DNA from: Hyphomicrobium_A sp943371625
Lineage (GTDB): Bacteria; Pseudomonadota; Alphaproteobacteria; Rhizobiales; Hyphomicrobiaceae
Length of the DNA stretch: 16,258 nt
Reading direction: 5' to 3'
NCBI GenBank assembly: GCA_943371625.1
Contig: CALRVN010000036.1
Location: forward strand, 1-16,258
The notes under the pieces are model-generated. The model was given only the letters and a program-made list of their open reading frames with translations, did no database searches and was not told the origin of the DNA. Positions 6,099 to 13,826 of this stretch are shown in pieces. The position numbers and the translations under genes were made by a program. Position 1 is the stretch's first letter. Each line of letters starts with the position of its first letter.

Positions 6099-6129
6099 TC
6101 CCGTCCCCATGTGCATAGTGGGGACGGGA
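6099..6129 (+). terminator. strong hairpin between rplI and dnaB
   Basis: TCCCGTCCCCA (6099-6109) and TGGGGACGGGA (6119-6129) form a perfect 11-bp stem with a 9-base loop. No T-run follows, so it is a non-classical terminator, attenuator or mRNA stability element. A weaker inverted repeat, GCACC (6067-6071) with GGTGC (6086-6090), enclosing a GCG-ATT-CGC mini-stem, lies just upstream, right after the rplI stop. Confidence 0.55.
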
Positions 6130-6178
6130 CCGCAGCGCCGCTCGACGACGGACCGATTGAATCGGATACCGTCGAGGT

Positions 6179-7702
6179 ATGGCAAACACCGCTCTCCAAA
6201 TCTCCGACCGCGTTGCAACGCTCAGCAACCCCGTCGATTCCATCCCCTTCCGTCAGGCCCCTCATAACCTCGAGGCGGAGCAGGCGCTGCTCGGCGCCGT
6301 GCTCGTCAACAACGAGTCGATGGACCGGGTCTCGGCGTTCCTCGACCCGCAGCACTTCTACGATCCGCTGCACCAGCAGATCTACGAGGTCGCCGGCAAG
6401 CTGATCCACGCCGGCAAGCAGGCGACGCCGATCACGATGCGGACGTTCTTCGAGACGGCCGAGCCGATCTCGCCGAACCTCACCGTTCCTCAGTATCTCG
6501 GAACGCTTGCGGCGAACGCGACGACGATCATCAACGCCGAGGACTACGGGCGTACGGTCTATGACCTCGCCACGCGCCGGGCGCTGATCATCATCGGCGA
6601 AGACCTCGTCAACAACGCCTATGACAGCCCTGTCGATCTGACGCCGCGGATTCAGATCGAGGACGCCGAGGGACGGCTCTATAGCCTCGCCGAGCAACGC
6701 AAGTACGGCTCGGGCTTCCTCGGCTTCGGTGATGCGCTGACCACCGCCATCGAGATGGCCGCAGCGGCATACGAACGCGACGGCCACTTGTCGGGTCTGT
6801 CGACCGGACTCGTCGATCTCGATTCAAAGCTCGGCGGCCTGCAGTCTTCGGACCTGATCATTCTCGCCGGCCGTCCTTCGATGGGCAAGACGGCGCTGGC
6901 CACCAACATCGCCTACAACGTTGCCAAAGCGTACAAGGCGCAGCAGCAAGCGGACGGAACGATCAAGGCCATCGATGGCGCGATCGTCGGATTCTTCTCG
7001 CTCGAAATGTCGGCCGAGCAGCTCGCCACGCGTATTCTTTCCGAGCAGTCGGAGATCGGCTCGGAGAAGATCCGCCGCGGCATGATCAACGAGGCGGAGT
7101 TCCGCAAGCTCGTCGAAGTGAGCCGCGTCATGAGCGAAAGCCCGCTCTACATCGACCAGACGGGCGGCATCTCCATCGCACAGCTTGCCGCTCGTGCGCG
7201 CAAGCTGAAGCGCCAGAAGGGCCTCGGTCTGCTGATCGTCGACTACCTGCAGCTGCTCACCGGCACATCAGGACGCAGCGACAACCGCGTGCAGGAGATC
7301 ACTCAGATCACCACTGGCCTCAAGGCTCTCGCCAAGGAGCTGCAGGTGCCGATCATCGCGCTGTCGCAGCTCTCGCGTCAGGTGGAGCAGCGCGAGGACA
7401 AGCGGCCGCAGCTCTCCGACCTTCGCGAGTCGGGCTCGATCGAGCAGGACGCTGACGTCGTCATGTTCGTGTTCCGCGAGGAGTACTACGTCGAGCGGCT
7501 GAAGCCTTCGGAAGGCACGGCCGAGTTCGGCGAGTGGATGACGAAGATGCAGCAGGTGTCCGGCAAGGCCGAGGTGATCATCGGCAAGCAGCGTCACGGC
7601 CCCGTCGGCACGGTCGAGCTGGCGTTCGAGAGCCACCTCACGCGCTTCGGCAACCTCGCCCGCGAGTATCAGACCGCGACGTATAAGGGCAACGACTACT
7701 AG
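6179..7702 (+). CDS. dnaB: replicative DNA helicase DnaB
   Basis: Hexameric 5'-3' helicase that unwinds DNA at the replication fork. The N-terminal primase-interacting domain (about 25-170) contains PHNLEAEQALLGAVLVNN. The RecA-like motor domain has Walker A GRPSMGKT (231-238), GFFSLEMSAEQLATRILSEQ (271-290), Walker B GLLIVDYLQLL (350-360), SQLSRQVEQREDKRPQLSD (396-414) and RESGSIEQDADVVMF, followed by KAEVIIGKQRHGPVGTVEL. The 507-residue length is normal for Rhizobiales and includes a ~17-residue insertion after Walker A (about 251-268) absent from E. coli DnaB. The ATG at 6179 has a GAGG only one base upstream, too close for efficient pairing, so initiation may be weak or the exact start slightly different. 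No intein or frameshift is seen. Confidence 0.98.
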   Translation: MANTALQISDRVATLSNPVDSIPFRQAPHNLEAEQALLGAVLVNNESMDRVSAFLDPQHFYDPLHQQIYEVAGKLIHAGKQATPITMRTFFETAEPISPNLTVPQYLGTLAANATTIINAEDYGRTVYDLATRRALIIIGEDLVNNAYDSPVDLTPRIQIEDAEGRLYSLAEQRKYGSGFLGFGDALTTAIEMAAAAYERDGHLSGLSTGLVDLDSKLGGLQSSDLIILAGRPSMGKTALATNIAYNVAKAYKAQQQADGTIKAIDGAIVGFFSLEMSAEQLATRILSEQSEIGSEKIRRGMINEAEFRKLVEVSRVMSESPLYIDQTGGISIAQLAARARKLKRQKGLGLLIVDYLQLLTGTSGRSDNRVQEITQITTGLKALAKELQVPIIALSQLSRQVEQREDKRPQLSDLRESGSIEQDADVVMFVFREEYYVERLKPSEGTAEFGEWMTKMQQVSGKAEVIIGKQRHGPVGTVELAFESHLTRFGNLAREYQTATYKGNDY

Positions 7703-7717
7703 GCTGAGTTGTTTGTT

Positions 7718-7853
7718 GTCATCCCGGGCGAAGCGAGCACCGCGAGCTAGACCCGGGATCCAGCGCAATTCGTGTCGAAGACACTTTGTGCCTGCGGCGA
7801 TTCTCTCCTGGGTCCCGGCTCGGCGGTTACTACGCTCCCTTGGCCGGGATGAC
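7718..7853 (+). repeat. palindromic intergenic repeat, family A copy 1
   Basis: A 136-base element bounded by perfect inverted ends GTCATCCCGG (7718-7727) and CCGGGATGAC (7844-7853). Each end forms a hairpin with an inner arm: CCGGGATCCAG on the left and CTGGGTCCCGG on the right, which also complement each other with one mismatch. The centre has GTGTC-GAA-GACAC and the 17-base string GTCGAAGACACTTTGTG (7774-7790), which recurs exactly in copy 2 at 13905-13921. It fills most of the dnaB-alr gap. It looks like a REP/BIME-type non-coding repeat; no ORF within it is credible. Confidence 0.85.
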
Positions 7854-7941
7854 AGGATGCGGCGCTGGAATGCCTCGTTTGAGGCTCGATTCGGGGCTAG
7901 AACTGCGGAGAAGCTCCCTTTTTCGGGGGGAAGGAGCCCCG

Positions 7942-9147
7942 TTGTCGGACCGGACGACCCGCACCGCCCAGATCATCGATGCCGCGCATGAGGCGCCGCA
8001 GCGCGTGATCGCGCGGGCGTCGGGCGCGAGCATTCCCGCTGGAGCGACGGGCGTCGTCACTGTCGATCTCGGTCAGATCCAGGCCAACTGGCGCGCACTC
8101 GCTAAGCGCGTTGCCCCGGCGGGATGCGCGGCCGTCGTGAAGGCGGACGCTTACGGTCTCGGTGCGGCGCGCGTGATACCGGCGCTCTATCAGGCGGGCT
8201 GCCGCAGCTTCTTTGTTGCGACGCTCGGCGAGGCGAAGGCCGCACTGGCGTCGGCGCCGGGTGCGACCGTCTATGTCCTCGATGGTGTGCTTCCCGGCTC
8301 GGCTCGCGACATTGCGGCGCTTGGCGCGCGTCCAGTGATGACGAACACCGATGAAGCGGCTGAGTGGGTGCAGCTGGCGAGCGCGTCCGCGCCGGCGCCT
8401 GCTGTTGCGCTGCATGTGGACACCGGTCTCAACCGTCTCGGCATGCCCGCAGCACGGCTCGATGCCCTGCTCGCCGACGAAACCCTCACCTCGCGCCTCG
8501 ACATCGCGCTGATCATGAGCCACCTCGCGTGCGCCGACGATGCGCAACATCCGATGAACCGCGAGCAGCTCGAAACTTTCGGGCGCCTGCGCGCTAAGCT
8601 GCCGAAGGCACGCGCGAGCTTAGCTGCGTCCGACGGTCTGATGCTGGGCCAGCCCTACCATTTCGATCTGGTGCGCCCCGGCTATGCGCTCTACGGCGGC
8701 CAGGCGACTGCGCATCGCACGTGTCCGGTGCAGCCGGTGGTGCGCGTCTCGGCGCGCATCCTGCAGATCGCGGACGTTCCGGTTGGCGCGCGCGTCGGCT
8801 ACTCGGCGGCTTACAAGGCAACGTCGACGCGCCGCATCGCGACGATCGCGGCAGGGTACGCCGACGGTGTGTTCCGGCACGCGAGCGCTGCCAATGGCGA
8901 GACGGGCGGGTTGGTCTCCATTCGCGGCCAGCTGGCGCCGGTCGTCGGACGTGTGTCGATGGACCTGATCACGGTCGACATCACCGACATCGGCGAACCG
9001 GCTCCGCAGCGGGGCGAGTTCGTCGATCTCATCGGACCGGAACTGCCGCTGGAGGCCGTGGGACTGTCTGCGCGCAGCATCGGCTATGAGGTGCTGACAC
9101 GGCTCGGGACGCGCTTTCATCGCCACTACATCGACCAGAACAACTGA
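7942..9147 (+). CDS. alr: alanine racemase (PLP-dependent), TTG start
   Basis: Interconverts L- and D-alanine for peptidoglycan precursors. Fold-type III PLP enzyme: Lys67 in AAVVKADAYGLGA binds PLP, and Tyr287 in ARVGYSAAYKA is the second catalytic base. HVDTGLNRLGM (158-168), FDLVRPGYALYGG (241-253) and GRVSMDLITVDIT (336-348) are further conserved stretches. The frame is open from 7786, but the best start is TTG at 7942 (residues reading M-SDRTTRTAQ), with AAGGAG at 7931-7936 five bases upstream; earlier starts would lie in the repeat. This gives 401 residues, about 30-40 longer than typical Alr, because of an N-terminal extension before TGVVTVDLG. Its stop overlaps the radA ATG (TGATG), showing translational coupling. 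Confidence 0.95.
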   Translation: MSDRTTRTAQIIDAAHEAPQRVIARASGASIPAGATGVVTVDLGQIQANWRALAKRVAPAGCAAVVKADAYGLGAARVIPALYQAGCRSFFVATLGEAKAALASAPGATVYVLDGVLPGSARDIAALGARPVMTNTDEAAEWVQLASASAPAPAVALHVDTGLNRLGMPAARLDALLADETLTSRLDIALIMSHLACADDAQHPMNREQLETFGRLRAKLPKARASLAASDGLMLGQPYHFDLVRPGYALYGGQATAHRTCPVQPVVRVSARILQIADVPVGARVGYSAAYKATSTRRIATIAAGYADGVFRHASAANGETGGLVSIRGQLAPVVGRVSMDLITVDITDIGEPAPQRGEFVDLIGPELPLEAVGLSARSIGYEVLTRLGTRFHRHYIDQNN

Positions 9148-10523
9148 TGGCCAAGCCGAGCAAGACCGTCTTCGTGTGCCAGAACTGCGGTTCGACATCT
9201 CCGCGGTGGCAGGGCAAGTGCCCGTCGTGCGGCGAGTGGAATACGCTGATCGAGGAGACGGAGGCGGTGGCGCCGCCGGGTACGGGGCTGTCGCGCAAGT
9301 CGAGCGGGCGTGTGATCGTGCTCGAAGGGCTCAAAGGCTCGACGCAGGAGGCCCCGCGATTTTCGACCGGCATCGGCGAACTCGATCGCGTCACGGGCGG
9401 CGGAGTCGTTCCGGGCTCGGCGTTGCTGATCGGCGGCGAGCCAGGCATCGGCAAATCGACATTGCTGCTGCAGCTTGCCGCATCGCTGGCCAATGCCGGC
9501 CGGCGGGCAGTGTACTTCTCCGGTGAAGAAGCCGCGGCGCAGGTGCGCTTGCGCGCTGCGCGTCTGGGATTGAGCGATGCGCCCGTCGCCCTAGCCTGCG
9601 AGACGAGCTTAGCTCAGATCCTGGCGACTCTCGAAGCCGGTCCGCCACCGGATCTCATCGTCATCGATTCCATTCAAACGTTGTGGGCCGAGGCTATCGA
9701 GGCCGCACCGGGAACGGTCAGCCAGGTGCGGGCCGCGGCGCAGGCGCTGATCCGTCACGCCAAGCGCGTCGGCAGCGCGCTGCTGCTCGTGGGACACGTG
9801 ACGAAGGATGGCCAGATCGCCGGCCCGAAGGTGATCGAGCACATGGTCGACACCGTGTTGTATTTCGAAGGCGACCGCGGACACACTTTCCGGATCCTGC
9901 GCGCCGTCAAGAACCGCTTCGGGCCGACTGACGAGATCGGCGTGTTCGAGATGGCGACCGAGGGACTGCGCGAAGTTTCGAACCCGTCGGAGCTGTTCCT
10001 CGGCGACCGGGATGCGTCGAGCCCGGGCGCGGCGGTGTTTGCCGGCATAGAAGGCACGCGTCCGCTGCTGGTCGAGATTCAGGCACTGGTAGCGCCGTCG
10101 ACGCTGGGCACGCCGCGGCGCGCGGTCGTCGGCTGGGACTCGAGCCGGCTGTCGATGCTGCTCGCGGTGCTGGAGGCGCGCGCCGGGCTGTCGTTCGCCG
10201 GGCAGGACGTCTACCTCAACGTCGCCGGCGGCCTGAGGATCAACGAACCGGCCGCCGACCTCGCCGCTGCTGCGGCGCTGGTTTCGTCGCTGTCCGGTGT
10301 GGCCATTCCGCGACATCGCGTGCATTTCGGCGAGGTTTCGCTCTCCGGCGCCATTAATGCCACGCCGTTGATGGGACCACGCCTTAAAGAGGCGCAGAAG
10401 CTAGGGTTTCGCCAAGCGGTTGTGCCGGCTCAAGGTGAGCTGGAAACCGGCGGGCTGAAGCTGAAGGCCACACGTCTGTCGCACTTGAGGGAGCTTGCCG
10501 ATGGCCTGCCGTCATGCGACTGA
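9147..10523 (+). CDS. radA: DNA repair protein RadA
   Basis: RecA-related ATPase that drives branch migration during recombinational repair. Domains in order: an N-terminal zinc finger with C11, C14, C25 and C28 (CQNCG and CPSCG); a RecA-like core with Walker A GGEPGIGKST (96-105), FSGEEAAAQVRLRA, Walker B DLIVIDSIQTLW (169-180) and the RadA-specific KNRFG (255-259); and a Lon-protease-like C-terminal domain (about 310-458) with DVYLNVAGGLRINEPAADLA and VHFGEVSLSGAI. The 458 residues match the family. The start ATG overlaps the alr stop by one base and no separate ribosome-binding site is evident, so translation probably depends on ribosomes finishing alr. Confidence 0.98.
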   Translation: MAKPSKTVFVCQNCGSTSPRWQGKCPSCGEWNTLIEETEAVAPPGTGLSRKSSGRVIVLEGLKGSTQEAPRFSTGIGELDRVTGGGVVPGSALLIGGEPGIGKSTLLLQLAASLANAGRRAVYFSGEEAAAQVRLRAARLGLSDAPVALACETSLAQILATLEAGPPPDLIVIDSIQTLWAEAIEAAPGTVSQVRAAAQALIRHAKRVGSALLLVGHVTKDGQIAGPKVIEHMVDTVLYFEGDRGHTFRILRAVKNRFGPTDEIGVFEMATEGLREVSNPSELFLGDRDASSPGAAVFAGIEGTRPLLVEIQALVAPSTLGTPRRAVVGWDSSRLSMLLAVLEARAGLSFAGQDVYLNVAGGLRINEPAADLAAAAALVSSLSGVAIPRHRVHFGEVSLSGAINATPLMGPRLKEAQKLGFRQAVVPAQGELETGGLKLKATRLSHLRELADGLPSCD

Positions 10524-10578
10524 CGACGGGCAGCGAAGGTTTAGCCCGCAACTGCCGCGCTATGGAGCTCATTAGACG

Positions 10579-11241
10579 ATGCTGGGGCCGATCACCTATC
10601 TCGATGCCGCGCTGATCGCGGTGTGCTTCATCTCCGGCCTGCTAGCGATGTATCGCGGCTTTGCGCGCGAGATGCTCTCCATCGTCTCGTGGGCGGTGGC
10701 AGCCGGAGCGGTGCTTTACTTCGTCATCTTCCATAAGCCCTTCGCGCAGGACATGGCGCAGCAGATGGGCACGCAGGTCGCGGTGGCGCAGATCGTCGTC
10801 GGCGCCATCATCTTCCTCATTGTGCTCATCATCGTGCATCTCATTACCGCGCGCCTGTCGGATGCGATCCTCGACAGCCGGGTCGGCATGATTGACCGGG
10901 TGCTGGGCTTCCTGTTCGGTGTCGTGCGCGGATTTGTCCTCGTCGTCATCCCGTTCATGTTCTACGAGGCGTTCTTTCCCGATCCCGCCACCCAGGTGCC
11001 GTGGGTGAGAGAGGCGAAGACGCTGCCGTACATCAAGGGTGTCGGGGATTCGATCCGCTTTGTGCTCGAATCGCACATGCCGTCGTCGCTCACGGCGCCG
11101 CCGGGCGAGCAGCCGCCGGAGGAGGCGCCGGTACAGCCGCAGCAACAAGGCGCACTGGAAAACCCGAAGGGCGACCAATTAGCGCTTGAAGCTGCGATGA
11201 GATATCATATTTCTGTCACGTGGCAGGTGCGCGCGAGCTGA
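10579..11241 (+). CDS. cvpA: CvpA family membrane protein
   Basis: Inner-membrane protein of the CvpA family, named for colicin V production in E. coli and linked to envelope stress tolerance; its molecular activity is not settled. Four membrane segments are visible near residues 8-25, 34-52, 66-89 and 107-129. The family signature is present in YRGFAREMLSIVSWAVAAGA and DRVLGFLFGVVRGFVLVV. The C-terminus (about 170-200) is a Pro/Gln/Glu-rich, probably disordered tail (APPGEQPPEEAPVQPQQQ). The ATG at 10579 has GGAG only at 10563-10566, 12 bases upstream, so initiation is likely modest. It sits 55 bases after radA and directly before purF, as in many proteobacteria. Confidence 0.93.
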   Translation: MLGPITYLDAALIAVCFISGLLAMYRGFAREMLSIVSWAVAAGAVLYFVIFHKPFAQDMAQQMGTQVAVAQIVVGAIIFLIVLIIVHLITARLSDAILDSRVGMIDRVLGFLFGVVRGFVLVVIPFMFYEAFFPDPATQVPWVREAKTLPYIKGVGDSIRFVLESHMPSSLTAPPGEQPPEEAPVQPQQQGALENPKGDQLALEAAMRYHISVTWQVRAS

Positions 11242-11313
11242 TCCAGCGGCACCGCCATCGTTAACGTGCGTTCACAGAATCGGGCAGCGGCACGGCACCA
11301 GCGGGAGGTGACG

Positions 11314-12819
11314 ATGACTCTAAGGCTCGAAGAGGCCGGTTTGCTTCGTGAAGCGAAGCTGCGCGGCCCCGGCTATCTGCGCTACGGCGACGACAGGCTC
11401 CGCGAGGAATGCGGGGTCTTCGGTATTTTTGGGCACCCGGATGCGGCGGCCATCACCGCGCTGGGCCTGCACGCGCTGCAGCACCGAGGTCAGGAAGCTT
11501 GCGGCATCGTCTCCTACGACGGGCAGCAGTTCCACTCGGAGCGGCGCATGGGGCTCGTTGGCGACAACTTCTCGCGCGCGTCGGTCATCGAGCGTCTCAA
11601 GGGTCATATCGCGGTCGGCCACAACCGCTACTCGACATGCGGCGATGCGGTGCTGCGCAACGTGCAGCCGCTGTTCGCCGATATCGACACGGGCGGCTTT
11701 GCCGTCGCGCACAATGGCAACCTCACCAATGCACTGACGCTGCGCCAGGAGCTGATCTCCACCGGTGCCATCTGTCAGTCGACCTCGGACACCGAGGTCA
11801 TCCTTCACCTTCTCTCGCGGTCCACGAAACGGCGCATCGTCGAGCGGTTCGTGGAGGCGATCCGGCAGATCGAGGGCGCGTATGCTCTCGTCGGCCTCAC
11901 CAACGAGATGATGATCGGCGCGCGCGATCCGGTCGGCATTCGTCCGCTGGTCATCGGTAAGCTCGGTTCGGCATTCGTGCTCGCATCTGAAACGTGCGCT
12001 CTCGATATGGTCGGCGCGGAATTCCTGCGCGAGGTCGAGAACGGCGAAGTCGTCGTCATCACCGAGGACGGCATCGAGAGCCACCGCCCCTTCCCGATGC
12101 GCCCTGCCCGCCCCTGCATCTTCGAATACATCTATTTCGCCCGCCCAGACTCCGTCATTGGCGGGCGTACTGTTTATGACATCCGCAAGCAGATGGGCGT
12201 GCAGCTCGCCAACGAGGCGCCCGCCGATGTCGACGTCATCGTGCCGATCCCCGACTCCGGCGTGCCTGCGGCCATCGGCTTTGCGCAGGAAGCCGACATT
12301 CCGTTCGAACTCGGCATCATTCGCAATCACTACGTCGGCCGCACCTTCATCGCGCCCGAGCAGCAGATCCGCGCGCTGGGCGTCAAGCTGAAGCATTCGG
12401 CCAATGCCAGCGTCATCCGCGGCAAGCGCATCGTTCTCGTCGACGACAGCGTGGTGCGCGGCACGACCTCCAAGAAGATCGTGAAGATGATGTACGAGGC
12501 GGGCGCGCGCGAAGTGCACATGCGCATCGCTTCGCCGCCGATCACACATCCCGACTATTACGGCATCGATACGCCGGACAAGGTCGACCTGCTCGCCGCG
12601 AACAACGATCTCGAGGGCATGCGGCAGTACCTCGGCGCCGACAGCCTCGCGTTCCTGTCGGTGGACGGCATTTACCGCGCTGTCGGCCTCGATGGCCGCG
12701 ACGCGCGCGCGCCGCAGTTCACCGATCATTGCTTCACCGGCGAATATCCAACGCTGCTCACCGACCAGAGCGGCCAATCGATGCCGCGCCAGCTGTCGCT
12801 GCTTGCCGAGGTCGGCTAA
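11314..12819 (+). CDS. purF: amidophosphoribosyltransferase PurF
   Basis: First committed step of purine synthesis: PRPP and glutamine give phosphoribosylamine. The Ntn-hydrolase glutaminase domain begins after a 32-residue putative propeptide, with nucleophile Cys33 in REECGVFGIFG. HRGQEACGIVSYDG, GHNRYSTCGD (102-111) and AHNGNLTNA (132-140) follow. The phosphoribosyltransferase domain carries the PRPP loop KRIVLVDDSVVRGTTSKK (371-388). Compared with the B. subtilis enzyme's four iron-sulfur ligands, Cys268 (PCIFEYIYFARPDS) and Cys473 (DHCFTGEYPT) remain, but Asp414 and Thr470 replace the other two, so a 4Fe-4S cluster is unlikely. ATG at 11314 with GGGAGGTG at 11303-11310 is preferred over GTG at 11266. 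Length 501 residues is normal. Confidence 0.98.
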   Translation: MTLRLEEAGLLREAKLRGPGYLRYGDDRLREECGVFGIFGHPDAAAITALGLHALQHRGQEACGIVSYDGQQFHSERRMGLVGDNFSRASVIERLKGHIAVGHNRYSTCGDAVLRNVQPLFADIDTGGFAVAHNGNLTNALTLRQELISTGAICQSTSDTEVILHLLSRSTKRRIVERFVEAIRQIEGAYALVGLTNEMMIGARDPVGIRPLVIGKLGSAFVLASETCALDMVGAEFLREVENGEVVVITEDGIESHRPFPMRPARPCIFEYIYFARPDSVIGGRTVYDIRKQMGVQLANEAPADVDVIVPIPDSGVPAAIGFAQEADIPFELGIIRNHYVGRTFIAPEQQIRALGVKLKHSANASVIRGKRIVLVDDSVVRGTTSKKIVKMMYEAGAREVHMRIASPPITHPDYYGIDTPDKVDLLAANNDLEGMRQYLGADSLAFLSVDGIYRAVGLDGRDARAPQFTDHCFTGEYPTLLTDQSGQSMPRQLSLLAEVG

Positions 12820-12857
12820 CGCCGCCATCCACGGTTGTTCAATTCATACCCTGCTTC

Positions 12858-12965
12858 ACCCTCCCCCTTGATGGGGGAGGGTCGGGGTGGGGGTGGTGCA
12901 TCGCGTTCTCGGTTGTGGACACCCGCCTCCCCTAACCCTCCCCCGCAAGGGGGGAGGGAGATTAG
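12858..12965 (+). repeat. GC-rich double-hairpin repeat, family B copy 1
   Basis: Starts about 40 bases after the purF stop. Hairpin 1: ACCCTCCCCC (12858-12867), loop TTGAT, GGGGGAGGGT (12873-12882), a perfect 10-bp stem. Hairpin 2: CCCTCCCCC (12936-12944), loop GCAA plus an extra G, GGGGGAGGG. The intervening GGGGTGGGGGTG and CACCCGCCTCCCC arms are also largely complementary. The element resembles the copy at 15604-15726, sharing a CCTAACCCTC(T)CCCCGCAAG segment. Common type of non-coding repeat in alphaproteobacterial genomes; hairpin 1 may also end the purF transcript. The rest of the 258-base gap up to 13077 shows only a small GCCCG-CAC-CGGGC hairpin at 13017-13029. Confidence 0.8.
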
Positions 12966-13077
12966 GGCGCACGTCCTGAATTCTCGAGTATTTCTACGGC
13001 CATGAAGGGTTGCCTAGCCCGCACCGGGCCGTTAGTCGTCGGAGCCTAGCTCTCTTCCCCGGGGACTGCCATCGACC

Positions 13078-13818
13078 ATGAAGAACAAGAAGCCGCTCAA
13101 GGACCATCTCGCCCTCGTCACCGGTGCGTCGCGCGGTATCGGACGCGCGATCGCCGTCGGTCTGGCGAAAGCCGGCGCGCATGTGGTGGTCGTGGCGCGG
13201 ACGATCGGTGCGCTCGAGGAACTCGACGACGAGATCCGCGCGGCGGGTGGCAAAGCCACGCTGCTGCAGCTCGACATTTCGAAGGGCGACAAGGTCGATC
13301 AGATCGGACCGACGCTTTTCCAGCGATGGGGCAAGCTCGACATCCTCGTCGCCAACGCCGGCATTCTCGGGCCGCTGTCGCCGCTGCATCACGTGACCGA
13401 GGACGCCTGGGACCAGGTGATCGACATCAACCTGTCGGCGAACTGGCGTCTCATCCGGACACTCGATCCCCTGCTCAAGCGTTCGGACGCGGGACGCGGT
13501 GTGTTCGTCACATCGGGCGCGGCGACGGGTAAGTACGCCTACTGGGGGCCGTACGCGGTGTCGAAGGCCGGCGTCGAGTGCCTCGTCAAAACCTATGCGC
13601 ACGAACTCGCTGACACGAGCGTGCGCGTCAACCTGCTGAACCCGGGCCCGGTACGCACCAAGATGCGGGCGAAGGCATTTCCGGGCGAAGATCCGATGAC
13701 GCTGCCCGCGCCCGACGAGCTGGTGCCGCTGGTGATGGAGCTTGTCTCGCCGGAGTGTGCGTTCTCGGGTCAGATGGTGAGTTTCTCCGACTGGAAGAAG
13801 CACCACGCCGACGCGTGA
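13078..13818 (+). CDS. short-chain dehydrogenase/reductase, substrate unknown
   Basis: NAD(P)-dependent classical SDR of 246 residues. Cofactor motif TGASRGIG (15-22), with Arg19 and Arg41 (VVVARTIG) suggesting NADP preference; NAG at 93-95 (LVANAGILG); catalytic Ser146 (VFVTSGAATG), Tyr159 and Lys163 (YAVSKAG); LNPGPVRTKMRAKAFPGE (187-204) after the active site. The C-terminal part (ELVPLVMELVSPECAFSGQM) is normal for the fold but gives no substrate clue. It somewhat resembles YciK-type oxidoreductases, and an SDR following purF is frequent in Rhizobiales as I recall it. The ATG at 13078 has only a distant GGGGAC. It lies 258 bases after purF beyond a repeat, so it is probably a separate unit. 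It converges on the MBL gene across a second repeat. Confidence 0.93.
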   Translation: MKNKKPLKDHLALVTGASRGIGRAIAVGLAKAGAHVVVVARTIGALEELDDEIRAAGGKATLLQLDISKGDKVDQIGPTLFQRWGKLDILVANAGILGPLSPLHHVTEDAWDQVIDINLSANWRLIRTLDPLLKRSDAGRGVFVTSGAATGKYAYWGPYAVSKAGVECLVKTYAHELADTSVRVNLLNPGPVRTKMRAKAFPGEDPMTLPAPDELVPLVMELVSPECAFSGQMVSFSDWKKHHADA

Positions 13819-13826
13819 TCGACTCT

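Noticed and set aside
5420..6787. 455-aa minus-strand open frame across rplI and the start of dnaB
   Set aside because: Antisense shadow of two firmly identified genes; composition typical of such shadows and no motif or ribosome-binding site.
7786..7941. Longer alanine racemase start inside the repeat
   Set aside because: The added residues are translated repeat sequence; TTG 7942 has an ideal AAGGAG five bases upstream.
10527..10548. CGGGC...GCCCG inverted repeat after radA
   Set aside because: Only 5 bp with a 12-base loop and no T-run; expected by chance in GC-rich DNA.
11244..11293. CAGCGGCAC direct repeat upstream of purF as a regulator site
   Set aside because: Nine bases, low complexity for this GC content, and no resemblance to a known purine operator or riboswitch; the purF leader is too short for a purine riboswitch.
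11320..12828. 502-aa open frame on the minus strand covering purF
   Set aside because: It mirrors purF almost exactly and is rich in Arg, Ala, Asp, His and Val as expected for antisense of GC-rich codons. It shows no recognisable domain, and purF is certain.
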